This document shows, piece after piece, positions 21,755-29,766 of a stretch of DNA of 33,485 bases. Numbering within the stretch: the first letter of the stretch is position 1; each line of letters starts with the position of its first letter. Source of the stretch: Patescibacteria group bacterium (GTDB lineage Bacteria; Patescibacteriota; Patescibacteriia; JAHIZJ01); the NCBI GenBank assembly GCA_018814765.1, contig JAHIZJ010000031.1, forward strand, positions 1 through 33,485, read 5' to 3'. Both the position numbers and the translations under genes were made by a program. Below the pieces are notes generated by a model. The model was not told the origin of the DNA. It searched no databases and worked only from the letters and a program-made list of their open reading frames with translations.

Positions 21755-22960
21755 ATGTTTAAATTTTATCGATGTTCCGTCTGATTTAGTCGCTCCACAC
21801 GGACAAGGATCGTTGCGTCCAATCTTTCTCTTCAGACCAATTTCAGATATTTCAATTGGCATCAATCCCTGAAATTCCTCTCTGGGCGTGTTGTTCCATA
21901 GATTCTGAAATTTGATCGTAAATTCGTTCATTCCTTCCCTGCTGGGTAATTCGTAATCTCCCAAAATTTTATTCAGTGCCTCTGAAGGGTTAGTTGTACT
22001 ATTAATAACTTTTTGAACATCTTCCACGCTATATAAATCACTTAAACCTGAAATAAGCAAGGCAGACTGAAAATCATATTCAACCTCTCCTCGTTCTCTT
22101 ATTTTAAGATATTCGTTTAAACTAAAATTATCCAAAGTATAATTATCCCGCATAGAATTATGTTCCTCGACTTCCTTTATAAGTTCTTTATCTTTGAAAT
22201 TTTTATTTATAGCAGAGAATTTATTTTCGTAATATTTATCTATCTCTTGATCGTTTTTTCCCAGCTCGTTTAATTTATCAGACCATCGCTCCTCCCATGG
22301 CTGTTTTCTTAAATAATTATCATCGTAATTCTGCTGATACACGCCGGCTAGCAAACAATACGAATCTCTCAATTCTTTTTCTCTGTCGTAATCTTTATCA
22401 CGATGTGCATATTCTATTGCTCGCCGGAATATAGATAATACCTTTTTATCTCCAAACCGAATTAAGTCATAGGCGATTGACTCGCACCAGACATTATCAA
22501 GCTCCATGGCTCTGATTAAAAAACGTTTACTCCGTTCGCTATCAGTTAATACAGCAATCGGGCCATAAGCATATAAGCGTGAGTCATATGGATCGTGGCC
22601 TAATCGTTCCTCTATGAACTGCTCAATTGGATCAAGAACCGATTCACCATGTTCTTCGACAATTCGCTCCAGTGCTTCAAGCGCTGCTTCTGCCCAAATA
22701 TCTGCGTCTGAATCAAAAACATCAAGCAACAAATTAATAGCTGACCGAGAATAGTGCAATCCCAATATGATTATACTCCATAAAGGTGCATAGCTTTCAT
22801 CGTTCCTCCAGTTTTTCAGTATATCTAACAATTCCTGCTCAACAGACATATTTTTTGCCTTGATTAATTCATTTACCGTTTTAACAACTATCGCCTTATC
22901 TTCCGAATATAAAGTGGTAGTGAATTTTCTTTCTGCAGGTGTATTGTCTTTCTTAAACAT
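21740..22960 (-). CDS. HEAT-like alpha-helical protein with C-terminal SEC-C motif
   Basis: A 406-residue soluble protein. Residues about 1-190 are helical repeats of HEAT-like character (APLWSIIILGLHYSRSAINLLLDVF and DIWAEAALEALERIVEEHG pattern). The middle is charged and rich in D, E, K, N and Y. The C-terminus is a SEC-C zinc motif, KIGRNDPCPCG...FKHCHGK, as in SecA, but with 14 residues between the second and third metal ligands instead of 8. Its stop codon and 3' flank are identical to those of secA, so the tail was probably copied or exchanged with secA. The function is unknown; SEC-C proteins often bind ribosomes or SecB-like partners. It lies 276 bases downstream of secA with a TATAAT at 23027-23022. 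Confidence 0.75.
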   Translation of the reverse strand: MFKKDNTPAERKFTTTLYSEDKAIVVKTVNELIKAKNMSVEQELLDILKNWRNDESYAPLWSIIILGLHYSRSAINLLLDVFDSDADIWAEAALEALERIVEEHGESVLDPIEQFIEERLGHDPYDSRLYAYGPIAVLTDSERSKRFLIRAMELDNVWCESIAYDLIRFGDKKVLSIFRRAIEYAHRDKDYDREKELRDSYCLLAGVYQQNYDDNYLRKQPWEERWSDKLNELGKNDQEIDKYYENKFSAINKNFKDKELIKEVEEHNSMRDNYTLDNFSLNEYLKIRERGEVEYDFQSALLISGLSDLYSVEDVQKVINSTTNPSEALNKILGDYELPSREGMNEFTIKFQNLWNNTPREEFQGLMPIEISEIGLKRKIGRNDPCPCGATKSDGTSIKFKHCHGK

Positions 22961-23236
22961 TTTTTTAATGATTCGCTAATTAATATTGAAATATCGGAAC
23001 ACTTATATAACTTAATTTTACATTATACGTTATTAATTTTTAATCTCTTCACATCCGCAAATACTCCGCTCCTAATTAACCCCGGCTTTGCCAAATCAAG
23101 CAAGGCTTGACAATCAACTAATTAACAAACAGCTCGCAACTATTTCCCATGACACTTCTTAAACTTCTTGCCACTACCATCCACCTTCGTACTCTGTACT
23201 TCGGCGGATTCCACTCTTTCAGTATTTATTTAAAAG
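22961..23236. other. 276-bp gap between secA and the SEC-C gene
   Basis: It holds most of copy 2 of the 105-bp repeat (23147-23251), whose minus strand reads the SEC-C-like tail KVDGSGKKFKKCHGK then TAG, and a GU-containing hairpin GGCTTTGC/GCAAGGCT (about 23082-23106). A TATAAT box on the minus strand (23027-23022) may start the SEC-C gene. No full gene is present. Confidence 0.6.
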
Positions 23237-23251
23237 TTATTTTCCATGACA
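23147..23251 (-). repeat. 105-bp exact duplication, copy 2 (secA 3' end)
   Basis: Identical to 21650-21754. It includes the last CHGK codons and stop of secA and continues into an orphan tail that ends again in CHGK and a TAG stop. Both borders are the word TGTCATGG, so the unit could arise by recombination between the repeated SEC-C codons. Confidence 0.9.
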
Positions 23252-25990
23252 TTTCTTGAACTTCTTACCTGACCCACAAGGACAAGGATCGTTGCGTCCA
23301 ATCTTGGCGCCATCCTTCATCCGTATTTTTCCTCCCTTGATAACTGTACCATCAACTGGGCCTGGTTTGGTCACGGTTTCTTCTGGATCTTCTTTTTTAC
23401 CATCCTGCTTGGGTTCTGCTGGCTGGATCTGCTGAAACTGTCCTCTCCCCTCTAACATTGTTTTGGTCGGGCCTGACTCAATTATCTGTCCCTGTTGCAT
23501 TTGGTCTGGCGTCATTTCTTTAGCTTGACCTACCTTAAAAATACTATATACCACCTGACTCTGAATGCTACCCACCAGCTGTGAAAACATTTCATAAGCT
23601 TCTTTTTTGTATTCAACTAGCGGGTCACGCTGTCCATATCCTCTTAAACCAATTCCTCTGCGTAAATAATCTATATGCTCTAAGTGTTCCATCCATAATA
23701 CGTCAATACTTCTTAGGACAATTGATTTTTCTATCTGACTAATCATTTCTGGATTATTGATTTGTTCCGTGATTTTATCATAAGCTGTATTGGCTAAGTC
23801 AAAACAATAATTTATTAATTCTGTTCTCAGCTGAGCCACCTGAAGCTTATCTTTTGCTTCACTCATAATTTCATTTAGCCTCTTACTGGCATCTATGTCA
23901 GTTGGAAACATGGTCTTTAGCACTTCACCAATTTCTTTTATATTCCATGACTTTCCACTTTCGTCGGCTGTGTGAAATAATATTACTTGCTCAATCTCAT
24001 TATTTACCATTTCCAGTATTTTTTCACGTAATTGACCTTCGTGTTTTGCCGCTTGAAGTATTTCATTACGCTTTTTGTATACCACTTCCCTGTGTTTATT
24101 TATCACGTCATCATATTCAACCAGCCTCTTTCGTACATCAAAGTTATAACCCTCAACTTTTTTCTGAGCTGACTCAATAGATTTTGATATCATTTTATTC
24201 TCGATCGGCATATCATCAGGTACGCCTAAGCGCTCCATAATGCTTTTTATTTTGTCTGATCCGAAAATTCTCATCAAGTCATCTTCCAGTGAGACAAAAA
24301 AGCGCGACTCACCGGGATCACCTTGTCTACCTGAACGACCTCGCAACTGATTATCAATGCGTCGCGATTCGTGCCGTTCAGTACCAATCACATACAAGCC
24401 ACCCAATTCAATAACTTTTTTTGCCTCTGCTTCATTATACGGATCCCCACCCAGCTTAATGTCAACTCCACGACCTGCCATGTTTGTAGCTATTGTAACC
24501 CCACCGACCCTACCGGCCTGCGTGATAATATCAGCCTCTTTAGCATGCTGTTTGGCATTTAACATCTGATATGGGACGCCTTCACGCTCCAGTAACTGAC
24601 TTAGTAGCTCGTTCCTTTCGATCGATATAGTACCCACCAAGACCGGTCGTCCTGTCTCATGCTGACGCTTAATGTCCTGTACCACTGCTTTGTACTTAGC
24701 CTCCACTGATTTATATATCAAATCACCATTGTCTTTACGAACCATGGGTTTATGAGTAGGAATGATGATGACATCGAGATTATAAATCTTAGAAAATTCT
24801 TCTGCCTCTGTCGCAGCAGTACCTGTCATGCCTGATAGTTTGTCATACATGCGAAAAAAGTTTTGGAAAGTGATTGTCGCCATGGTACGGCTTTCCTGTC
24901 TTATTTTGACGTTTTCCTTTGCTTCAATTGCTTGATGCAAACCCTCTGAATACCTTCGTCCGGGCATCATTCGTCCTGTGAATTCATCAACAATGATTAC
25001 CTCACCTTCTTTAACTACATAATCACGATCCAGCTTAAATAATGTATAGGCTTTTAGTGCTTGTTCAATATGATGAATTTGTTCAATGCCTCCCTCAACA
25101 TAGATATTTCCTACACCTAACCATTGCTCCATCTTTTCAATGCCACCTTCTGTTAGTGTGGCTGATTTCATCTTTTCATCAATGTTAAAGTCTTCGTTCT
25201 CTTTAAGTCGTGGTATTAATCTGGCAAACTTATAATAAAGGTCAGCTGATTCTTCAGCCGGCGCAGAGATAATTAATGGTGTTCTTGCTTCATCAATCAA
25301 GATGCTATCAACCTCATCGACTATCGCATAATTAAGCTGCCGCTGAACTTTTCGCTCAAGACTGGGCACCATGTTATCACGCAAATAATCAAAACCAAAT
25401 TCATTGTTTGTACCATAAACAATGTCTGCTTGGTAAGCCTCGGCTCGACTAACAGGTCGTAGATATTTTAGCTGCTCTTCTTCCGCATCAAACTCCGGAT
25501 CATAGACGTAGGCAGTATCATGCTGAATACAGCCAACCGATAAACCAAGATTATAATAAACCGGGCTCATCCAAACCGCATCACGTCGTGCTAGATAATC
25601 ATTGACTGTAACAAGATGAGCGCCTTTTCCTTCTAATGCGTTTAAATACAACGGGAGTGTAGCAACCAAAGTCTTACCTTCACCCGTTCGCATTTCTGTT
25701 ATTTTTCCCTGATGTAAAACTAACCCACCCAAAATCTGAGCATCGAAGTGGCGCATTGCAACCTGTCTCTTAGCTGCCTCTCTCACTACAGCAAAAGCTT
25801 CGTGTAGAATGTCGTCTAATGTTTTTCCGTCTTTAAGTCGCTGTTTGAATTCATCAGTTTTTTTCTTTAAGCCTTCATCGCTTAATTTTTTTATATCCGA
25901 TTCAAGCGCATTTACAAGCTCGACTTCTTTTTGGAGACCATTAATAATACTTTGATTAGCATCACCAAATAATTTAGAAAATATTGACAT
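23237..25990 (-). CDS. secA: Preprotein translocase ATPase SecA
   Basis: A 917-residue motor driving export through SecYEG. Seen in order: Walker A MRTGEGKTL (about 100), VTVNDYLA, NEFGFDYLRDN, the DEVDSILIDEARTPLIIS Walker B block, the preprotein cross-linking region, HDR-type motifs (ESRTMATITFQNFFR, MTGTA), GRPVLVGTISIE, ATNMAGRGVDIKLGG, ESRRIDNQLRGRSGRQGDPG, and the helical scaffold with MEHLEHIDYLRRGIGLRGYGQ. The tail ends with the SEC-C zinc motif RNDPCPCGSGKKFKKCHGK. Length is normal. The start overlaps DUF1893 by 17 bases. It is the last gene of the MFS-ECF-DUF1893-secA operon. Confidence 0.99.
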   Translation of the reverse strand: MSIFSKLFGDANQSIINGLQKEVELVNALESDIKKLSDEGLKKKTDEFKQRLKDGKTLDDILHEAFAVVREAAKRQVAMRHFDAQILGGLVLHQGKITEMRTGEGKTLVATLPLYLNALEGKGAHLVTVNDYLARRDAVWMSPVYYNLGLSVGCIQHDTAYVYDPEFDAEEEQLKYLRPVSRAEAYQADIVYGTNNEFGFDYLRDNMVPSLERKVQRQLNYAIVDEVDSILIDEARTPLIISAPAEESADLYYKFARLIPRLKENEDFNIDEKMKSATLTEGGIEKMEQWLGVGNIYVEGGIEQIHHIEQALKAYTLFKLDRDYVVKEGEVIIVDEFTGRMMPGRRYSEGLHQAIEAKENVKIRQESRTMATITFQNFFRMYDKLSGMTGTAATEAEEFSKIYNLDVIIIPTHKPMVRKDNGDLIYKSVEAKYKAVVQDIKRQHETGRPVLVGTISIERNELLSQLLEREGVPYQMLNAKQHAKEADIITQAGRVGGVTIATNMAGRGVDIKLGGDPYNEAEAKKVIELGGLYVIGTERHESRRIDNQLRGRSGRQGDPGESRFFVSLEDDLMRIFGSDKIKSIMERLGVPDDMPIENKMISKSIESAQKKVEGYNFDVRKRLVEYDDVINKHREVVYKKRNEILQAAKHEGQLREKILEMVNNEIEQVILFHTADESGKSWNIKEIGEVLKTMFPTDIDASKRLNEIMSEAKDKLQVAQLRTELINYCFDLANTAYDKITEQINNPEMISQIEKSIVLRSIDVLWMEHLEHIDYLRRGIGLRGYGQRDPLVEYKKEAYEMFSQLVGSIQSQVVYSIFKVGQAKEMTPDQMQQGQIIESGPTKTMLEGRGQFQQIQPAEPKQDGKKEDPEETVTKPGPVDGTVIKGGKIRMKDGAKIGRNDPCPCGSGKKFKKCHGK

Positions 25991-26396
25991 TGTTGCGTTT
26001 AATTAATTTTACGAACTGCTCAGGAGTATCAGCGTCTAGAGATAGCTTTTCCATTGGACATAGCTCCTTCTTTTCTCTGTCTAATATTCTATCTACTCTT
26101 TCCAGGTATGATACCGGGATTTTACGCTCTCTCAATATCTCCAATGCGGCAATACTTATAACTGGGGTATTAACACGACGAATGCCGCCATATACCGCTA
26201 AGAATGCTGCAGCCCTGCCTACCACCTTATCAAATAGTTCAGATCCTGCAATCTCCTCACCCAGTTGGTTTAATGCTTGCAGTAGCGGATTTATCCCGCC
26301 CATGTTTGATCTATAAATCAACTTTTTACTTTTGGTAACATAAATGGACCAGGGGCAATCTCTAAACTCTTGTAATTCAGCTTTAGTTTTTGTCAT
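25974..26396 (-). CDS. DUF1893 domain protein
   Basis: A 140-residue protein of the DUF1893 family, which has a cytidine-deaminase-like fold in solved members. The hallmarks are IYRSNMGGINPLLQAL, DKVVGRAAAFLAVYGGI, ISIAALEILRERKIPV, VDRILDREKKELCPMEK. The biochemical role is unsettled. The gene starts directly next to the stop of the ECF S component with no gap and overlaps secA by 17 bases, so it is translated within the same operon. The link to a vitamin-uptake protein may hint at a role in the handling of the imported compound, but this is speculative. Confidence 0.88.
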   Translation of the reverse strand: MTKTKAELQEFRDCPWSIYVTKSKKLIYRSNMGGINPLLQALNQLGEEIAGSELFDKVVGRAAAFLAVYGGIRRVNTPVISIAALEILRERKIPVSYLERVDRILDREKKELCPMEKLSLDADTPEQFVKLIKRNNVNIF

Positions 26397-26945
26397 CTAA
26401 TCGGTACCTTTCATATACTGACCAAGCCATTTCACTAATAAGGGAATAAACGCCACCTGTATCAGTATGCCGAGCCATCCAAGGTTTACTACATTAATAA
26501 CATAATCTATTGGACCAAGCTTAAATCCAATAATATATACAGCTAGACCAAGAATTATTCGTCCGATCAACATTGCGCTCAACAAAGAAACCCATAAATT
26601 GAAATGCCACTTTTTATATAATAACCCTATAAATAAACCATAGGTTGCAATTTCAAAGGTTATGAATGGCAAGTGGCTAACTATGGGCATACCAGAAATA
26701 AAATAACTGACCAATGGCGACATTATACCCACACTTAGCCCCACTCGCCAACCAAATAGCAACCCAGCCACGAGAACAAAAAAATGCATGGGTAAAAAAA
26801 CTGAACCAGCTAAAGAAAACTGATGCGTTATCCAGGGAGTAACCACCGACAATGCTGTAAAAACTACAGTAAACAAGGCCCATCTCAAAACAGACGGTTT
26901 TACCATGGAACGATCATCCAGTTTAGCCATTTCTTGTTTATACAT
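26397..26945 (-). CDS. ECF transporter S component-like membrane protein
   Basis: A 182-residue protein with about five to six hydrophobic helices. The block SVFLPMHFFVLVAGLLFGWRVGLSVGIMSPLVSYFISGMP is characteristic of the substrate-binding S components of ECF vitamin transporters (shown here in pieces: FLPMHFFVLVAGLLFG then GIMSPLVSYFISGMP). The energising EcfA/EcfT module is not in this window and may be shared. The substrate cannot be deduced. It is the second gene in the operon, 4 bases after the half-MFS stop. A second Met (residue 6) is an alternative start. Confidence 0.8.
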   Translation of the reverse strand: MYKQEMAKLDDRSMVKPSVLRWALFTVVFTALSVVTPWITHQFSLAGSVFLPMHFFVLVAGLLFGWRVGLSVGIMSPLVSYFISGMPIVSHLPFITFEIATYGLFIGLLYKKWHFNLWVSLLSAMLIGRIILGLAVYIIGFKLGPIDYVINVVNLGWLGILIQVAFIPLLVKWLGQYMKGTD

Positions 26946-26949
26946 GTTT

Positions 26950-27501
26950 TTAAATTAAATCTCTTGGAAGCAAATATATAATAATTGCGCTTACAAAGCA
27001 AAAAATAGCCATAATAACGAATAATGATGTAAATCCATATATCGTGGCTACAACACCGCCTGCCAAGGCTCCCAGAGCCGTTACAATGTAATCCGTACTC
27101 TCCCAGCTACCCCACTGTGAAGCATATTTACCTGTTTCCAGGTGCCGTGTAAAAGAAGCTGAAAATGCGGGTGAAGAAATTGCAAAACCCAATCCGATTA
27201 TTATCTGAACTATAAATAAAGATAAAACCGAAGATACCATCAGATAGCCTAAATATCCTACACCGATGATAAAATAACCCAGAGAAATCGCCAGCTCCTG
27301 CTCTTTAACCTTATCCTCCATCTTTCCCATTAAAAAAATAACCACCCCGGCGACTAAAGTAAATATGGCCCAAGATTGTGAAGCAGACAGAATATCACCG
27401 CCGATTTCTTCAACAAATACCGCATAAATCGGCGTTAGCATTGCCGTTGAAAACATTACCATAGTATCGAATAGCAATAAGAGCTTCAGTGCTTTTTTCA
27501 T
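26950..27501 (-). CDS. Half-size MFS transporter (six helices)
   Basis: A 183-residue protein matching only one half of a Major Facilitator Superfamily transporter: six membrane helices with TPIYAVFVEEIGGD after helix 1, GKMEDKVKEQE in the helix 2-3 loop (the usual G-x-x-x-D-x-x-G-R/K-R/K site, altered), and the PAFSASFTRHLE and LLPRDL loops. It ends normally with no frameshifted remnant after it, so it is likely a complete short gene. It may work as a homodimer. It is the first gene of the operon to secA, with a good promoter at 27534-27562. Confidence 0.75.
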   Translation of the reverse strand: MKKALKLLLLFDTMVMFSTAMLTPIYAVFVEEIGGDILSASQSWAIFTLVAGVVIFLMGKMEDKVKEQELAISLGYFIIGVGYLGYLMVSSVLSLFIVQIIIGLGFAISSPAFSASFTRHLETGKYASQWGSWESTDYIVTALGALAGGVVATIYGFTSLFVIMAIFCFVSAIIIYLLPRDLI

Positions 27502-27533
27502 TTCCCGTCAAATTTCATATGATTAACTCTATT

Positions 27534-27562
27534 ATTATAGTTATTTCATTGCTTTTAATCAA
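27534..27562 (-). promoter_or_regulatory. Promoter of the MFS-ECF-DUF1893-secA operon
   Basis: On the minus strand, TTGATT (27562-27557) and a perfect TATAAT (27539-27534) are 17 bases apart. The -35 box overlaps the stop region of the fusion gene upstream. Confidence 0.7.
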
Positions 27563-29157
27563 GGTCGCGTGTTATTATTTTTCTTTGGCTTGGTAATGTT
27601 TGGCTTTCTATTATAAAAAGGTATTATCGTTTTATCCGGTTTTAAACGGTTAGTTAGAATCTTATTTATTATTGATTCTGGATTGAACTTATCGTTTTTT
27701 TTTAATCCGTATTTATTTACTCCTAGAGCCAAGCCTAAACTATTTGCGATAGTAACCCCCACCCTGACTGATGTAAATGGGCCTGGACCTTTTACCACTG
27801 CAATATGCGTAAGTTCGTTCACTTTGATATGATATCTTGTTATGAAATGATCAATTGTCTTTAATAAATCATCCCTCTTAAGCGCCGTGATAGTTTTATT
27901 GTATATATGAATCTTCGGCCCCTTTTTCAAATATAACTTTATCGTGTTAAATTCGGTTGTATCTATTAATAATATATTTGGGCTGTTCTTTTTCATGCTT
28001 GTCCATAACTCTTTAATCGTTCTGTCCATATGAGTTACATGTTTATACTTATGAAAAACCACCGGATCAATCCAGCGATAATCAGAATGCTCCCAGTCTA
28101 ACCTTATTGTTTTACTTTTAGTTTCAAACATAAACGGGTGAACAATCCATTTGTGCTTCCCATCGGCATGGTTAATATACTTTTTTCCTTGAACCATCAA
28201 CTTGAGCTGGTTCTTCTTAAGGCCTGTTTCTTCTTGTATCTCCTTATATGCTTGCTCTAGTGGTTTGTTGTCATTATCATAGCCTGCAACAACGTGCCAA
28301 TATCCAGGAAATTGACCAATCTTCTTCGAGCGCTTCATGATTAATATCTTGTCTTTGTGTCTTATTGACACAACTACAATGCTTGATTCTTTATTAATCA
28401 AATACTTCTTACACCAACCGATAGACTGTCTTGCCACTTCCTTTTCATGACCGCGCAACTGGTGATAACAATTTTTCAATACTACCAGCTTTTTGGCATC
28501 ACACGATATATACGCAAAAGCCTTTTTAACTTCTCTTACCTTTACAACATCATCTCTGTCTCCTACAAAATAAAGCGTCGGAATTTGAATATGGCCCGCT
28601 TCTTTAACCATGTTATATTTTTTTGAATCGTTAAACAGTTTTGGGTCTACAGTGTGTTTAATCTCAGGATTTCTTTTATCGTAAACTATTCTATATTTTT
28701 TTCCGTTTTTTTTATCAAGATGTGTAAACAAACGCGAATAAGTCTTGATCATGCTTGATACAGGAGAGAGGCCTATTAACACTTTAATGTTATGATCTCG
28801 TACTGTTCTAAGCGCTGCTATTGCTCCCCCCATACTATGTCCCACTAAACCAATGTTGTTAATACCTCTTTTTCGCAAATACTCAATAGCCGATTTCAAA
28901 TCATTTAGTAATCGAGTATATGTAACTGAACTAAACTTTCCTTCTGATTCACCTAACCCGGAAAAATCAAATCTTAACGCACAAATTGACTCCTGTTCCG
29001 CTAGATCTCCTATAATTTTTAATAATCTTTTTTCTTTGTAGTCATTGTAACCGTGACAGATAACTAGACCTGCATTATTAATTGGTCTTTTCGGCACATG
29101 AAGAACTCCAACCAATCGCTCACCTCTATTGTTTTTGAAATATATCTTTTTAATCAT
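27559..29157 (-). CDS. Three-domain fusion: alpha/beta hydrolase - Nudix - TsaB-like
   Basis: A 532-residue protein with three recognisable domains in one uninterrupted frame. Residues 1-250 are an alpha/beta hydrolase (HGYND at 35-39, nucleophile GHSMGG with S108, acid in GDRDD about 199-203, His about 232). Residues about 258-390 are a Nudix domain with KEIQEETG (305-312), both catalytic Glu kept. Residues about 394-525 resemble TsaB, the non-catalytic partner of TsaD in t6A tRNA modification: NILLIDTT, then GPGPFTSVRVG (457-467), ending IIPFYNRKPNIT like TsaB C-termini, but with a shortened middle. The start overlaps the transposase stop by 4 bases (ATGA). It may be this organism's only TsaB, or a TsaB-derived scaffold. 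Confidence 0.85.
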   Translation of the reverse strand: MIKKIYFKNNRGERLVGVLHVPKRPINNAGLVICHGYNDYKEKRLLKIIGDLAEQESICALRFDFSGLGESEGKFSSVTYTRLLNDLKSAIEYLRKRGINNIGLVGHSMGGAIAALRTVRDHNIKVLIGLSPVSSMIKTYSRLFTHLDKKNGKKYRIVYDKRNPEIKHTVDPKLFNDSKKYNMVKEAGHIQIPTLYFVGDRDDVVKVREVKKAFAYISCDAKKLVVLKNCYHQLRGHEKEVARQSIGWCKKYLINKESSIVVVSIRHKDKILIMKRSKKIGQFPGYWHVVAGYDNDNKPLEQAYKEIQEETGLKKNQLKLMVQGKKYINHADGKHKWIVHPFMFETKSKTIRLDWEHSDYRWIDPVVFHKYKHVTHMDRTIKELWTSMKKNSPNILLIDTTEFNTIKLYLKKGPKIHIYNKTITALKRDDLLKTIDHFITRYHIKVNELTHIAVVKGPGPFTSVRVGVTIANSLGLALGVNKYGLKKNDKFNPESIINKILTNRLKPDKTIIPFYNRKPNITKPKKNNNTRP

Positions 29158-29729
29158 GTATTTATATCATCTAATAACTCTGGATAATTCAATGATGTGT
29201 ATTGCCAATTGTTTGGCAGGTTATGTTTTTGGTAATTATATTTAGTATATTTCATATGGTTTAATAAGTCTTCTTCATCGCGAATTATATGATCATAGAA
29301 AGATTTTTGCCAATAGAAACGAGGATGAGTTTTGTTACATTTAATAATCAATTTATTGCCCTGTAGACGAGGTGGCGCCACCTCTATGTTATCACCCCCA
29401 CCCTCTTCATGTTGGCGAGATTCCGTAATCTCGCCTACGATGAGACTATTTGCATCCCGTGTAAATTCTTTCTTTAGTGATTGAATAATCTTTGAAATAT
29501 TATATATTCCATTTGGCTTTAGTAATAGATGGAAATGATCCAATAGTAAATAAAAATCATATAACTCAAATATTTTTATACGTTTACATACCCTTAGCTC
29601 TTCAATAAATAGTTTACATAACTCTTCTTTCTTAAAATACGGGAAACCATTATGTGTCTTTGTTGTGATAAAACAAACAGCGTTTTCTATATAAAACCGC
29701 TTTGGATGACAAGATGGAATTGCAATCAT
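29154..29729 (-). CDS. REP-associated-type (Y1/IS200-like) transposase
   Basis: A 191-residue HUH single-strand transposase of the RAYT kind. It has the family N-terminus (CFITTKTHNGFPYF), the HUH motif in LLLDHFHLLLKP, the SLKKEFTR helix, and the block RFYWQKSFYDHIIRDEEDL then HMKYTKYNYQKHNL that carries the conserved Tyr region. RAYTs mobilise short REP palindromes. Codons 25 long in the middle (29363-29438) are a twin-palindrome insertion read in frame. There are no IS ends visible around it, and it is embedded between a regulator gene (37 bases) and the fusion gene (4-base overlap), so it seems a domesticated resident gene. Confidence 0.88.
   Translation of the reverse strand: MIAIPSCHPKRFYIENAVCFITTKTHNGFPYFKKEELCKLFIEELRVCKRIKIFELYDFYLLLDHFHLLLKPNGIYNISKIIQSLKKEFTRDANSLIVGEITESRQHEEGGGDNIEVAPPRLQGNKLIIKCNKTHPRFYWQKSFYDHIIRDEEDLLNHMKYTKYNYQKHNLPNNWQYTSLNYPELLDDINT
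29363..29438. repeat. Twin palindrome (REP/BIME-like) inside the transposase gene
   Basis: The 76-base unit is bounded by near-inverted ends, GTAGACGAG on the left and CTCGCCTAC on the right. It contains a perfect 16-base palindrome GAGGTGGCGCCACCTC (29369-29384) and a hairpin GGCGAGATT/AATCTCGCC with a four-base loop (29413-29434). It is read through in frame as exactly 25 codons of low-complexity Glu/Gly-rich sequence. Confidence 0.8.
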
Positions 29730-29766
29730 TAATGTAGCTGCTCATCTCCCTGCCGATATCCGGTGA

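Noticed and set aside
21442-21762. Plus-strand frame of 106 codons
   Set aside because: It runs antisense to the C39-like remnant and through the 105-bp duplication of a SEC-C tail; the minus-strand readings have recognisable motifs, this one has none.
29154-29729. Complete IS200/IS605 element
   Set aside because: No tnpB, no conserved end hairpins next to the gene, and it is embedded in a coupled operon; it fits a resident RAYT better.
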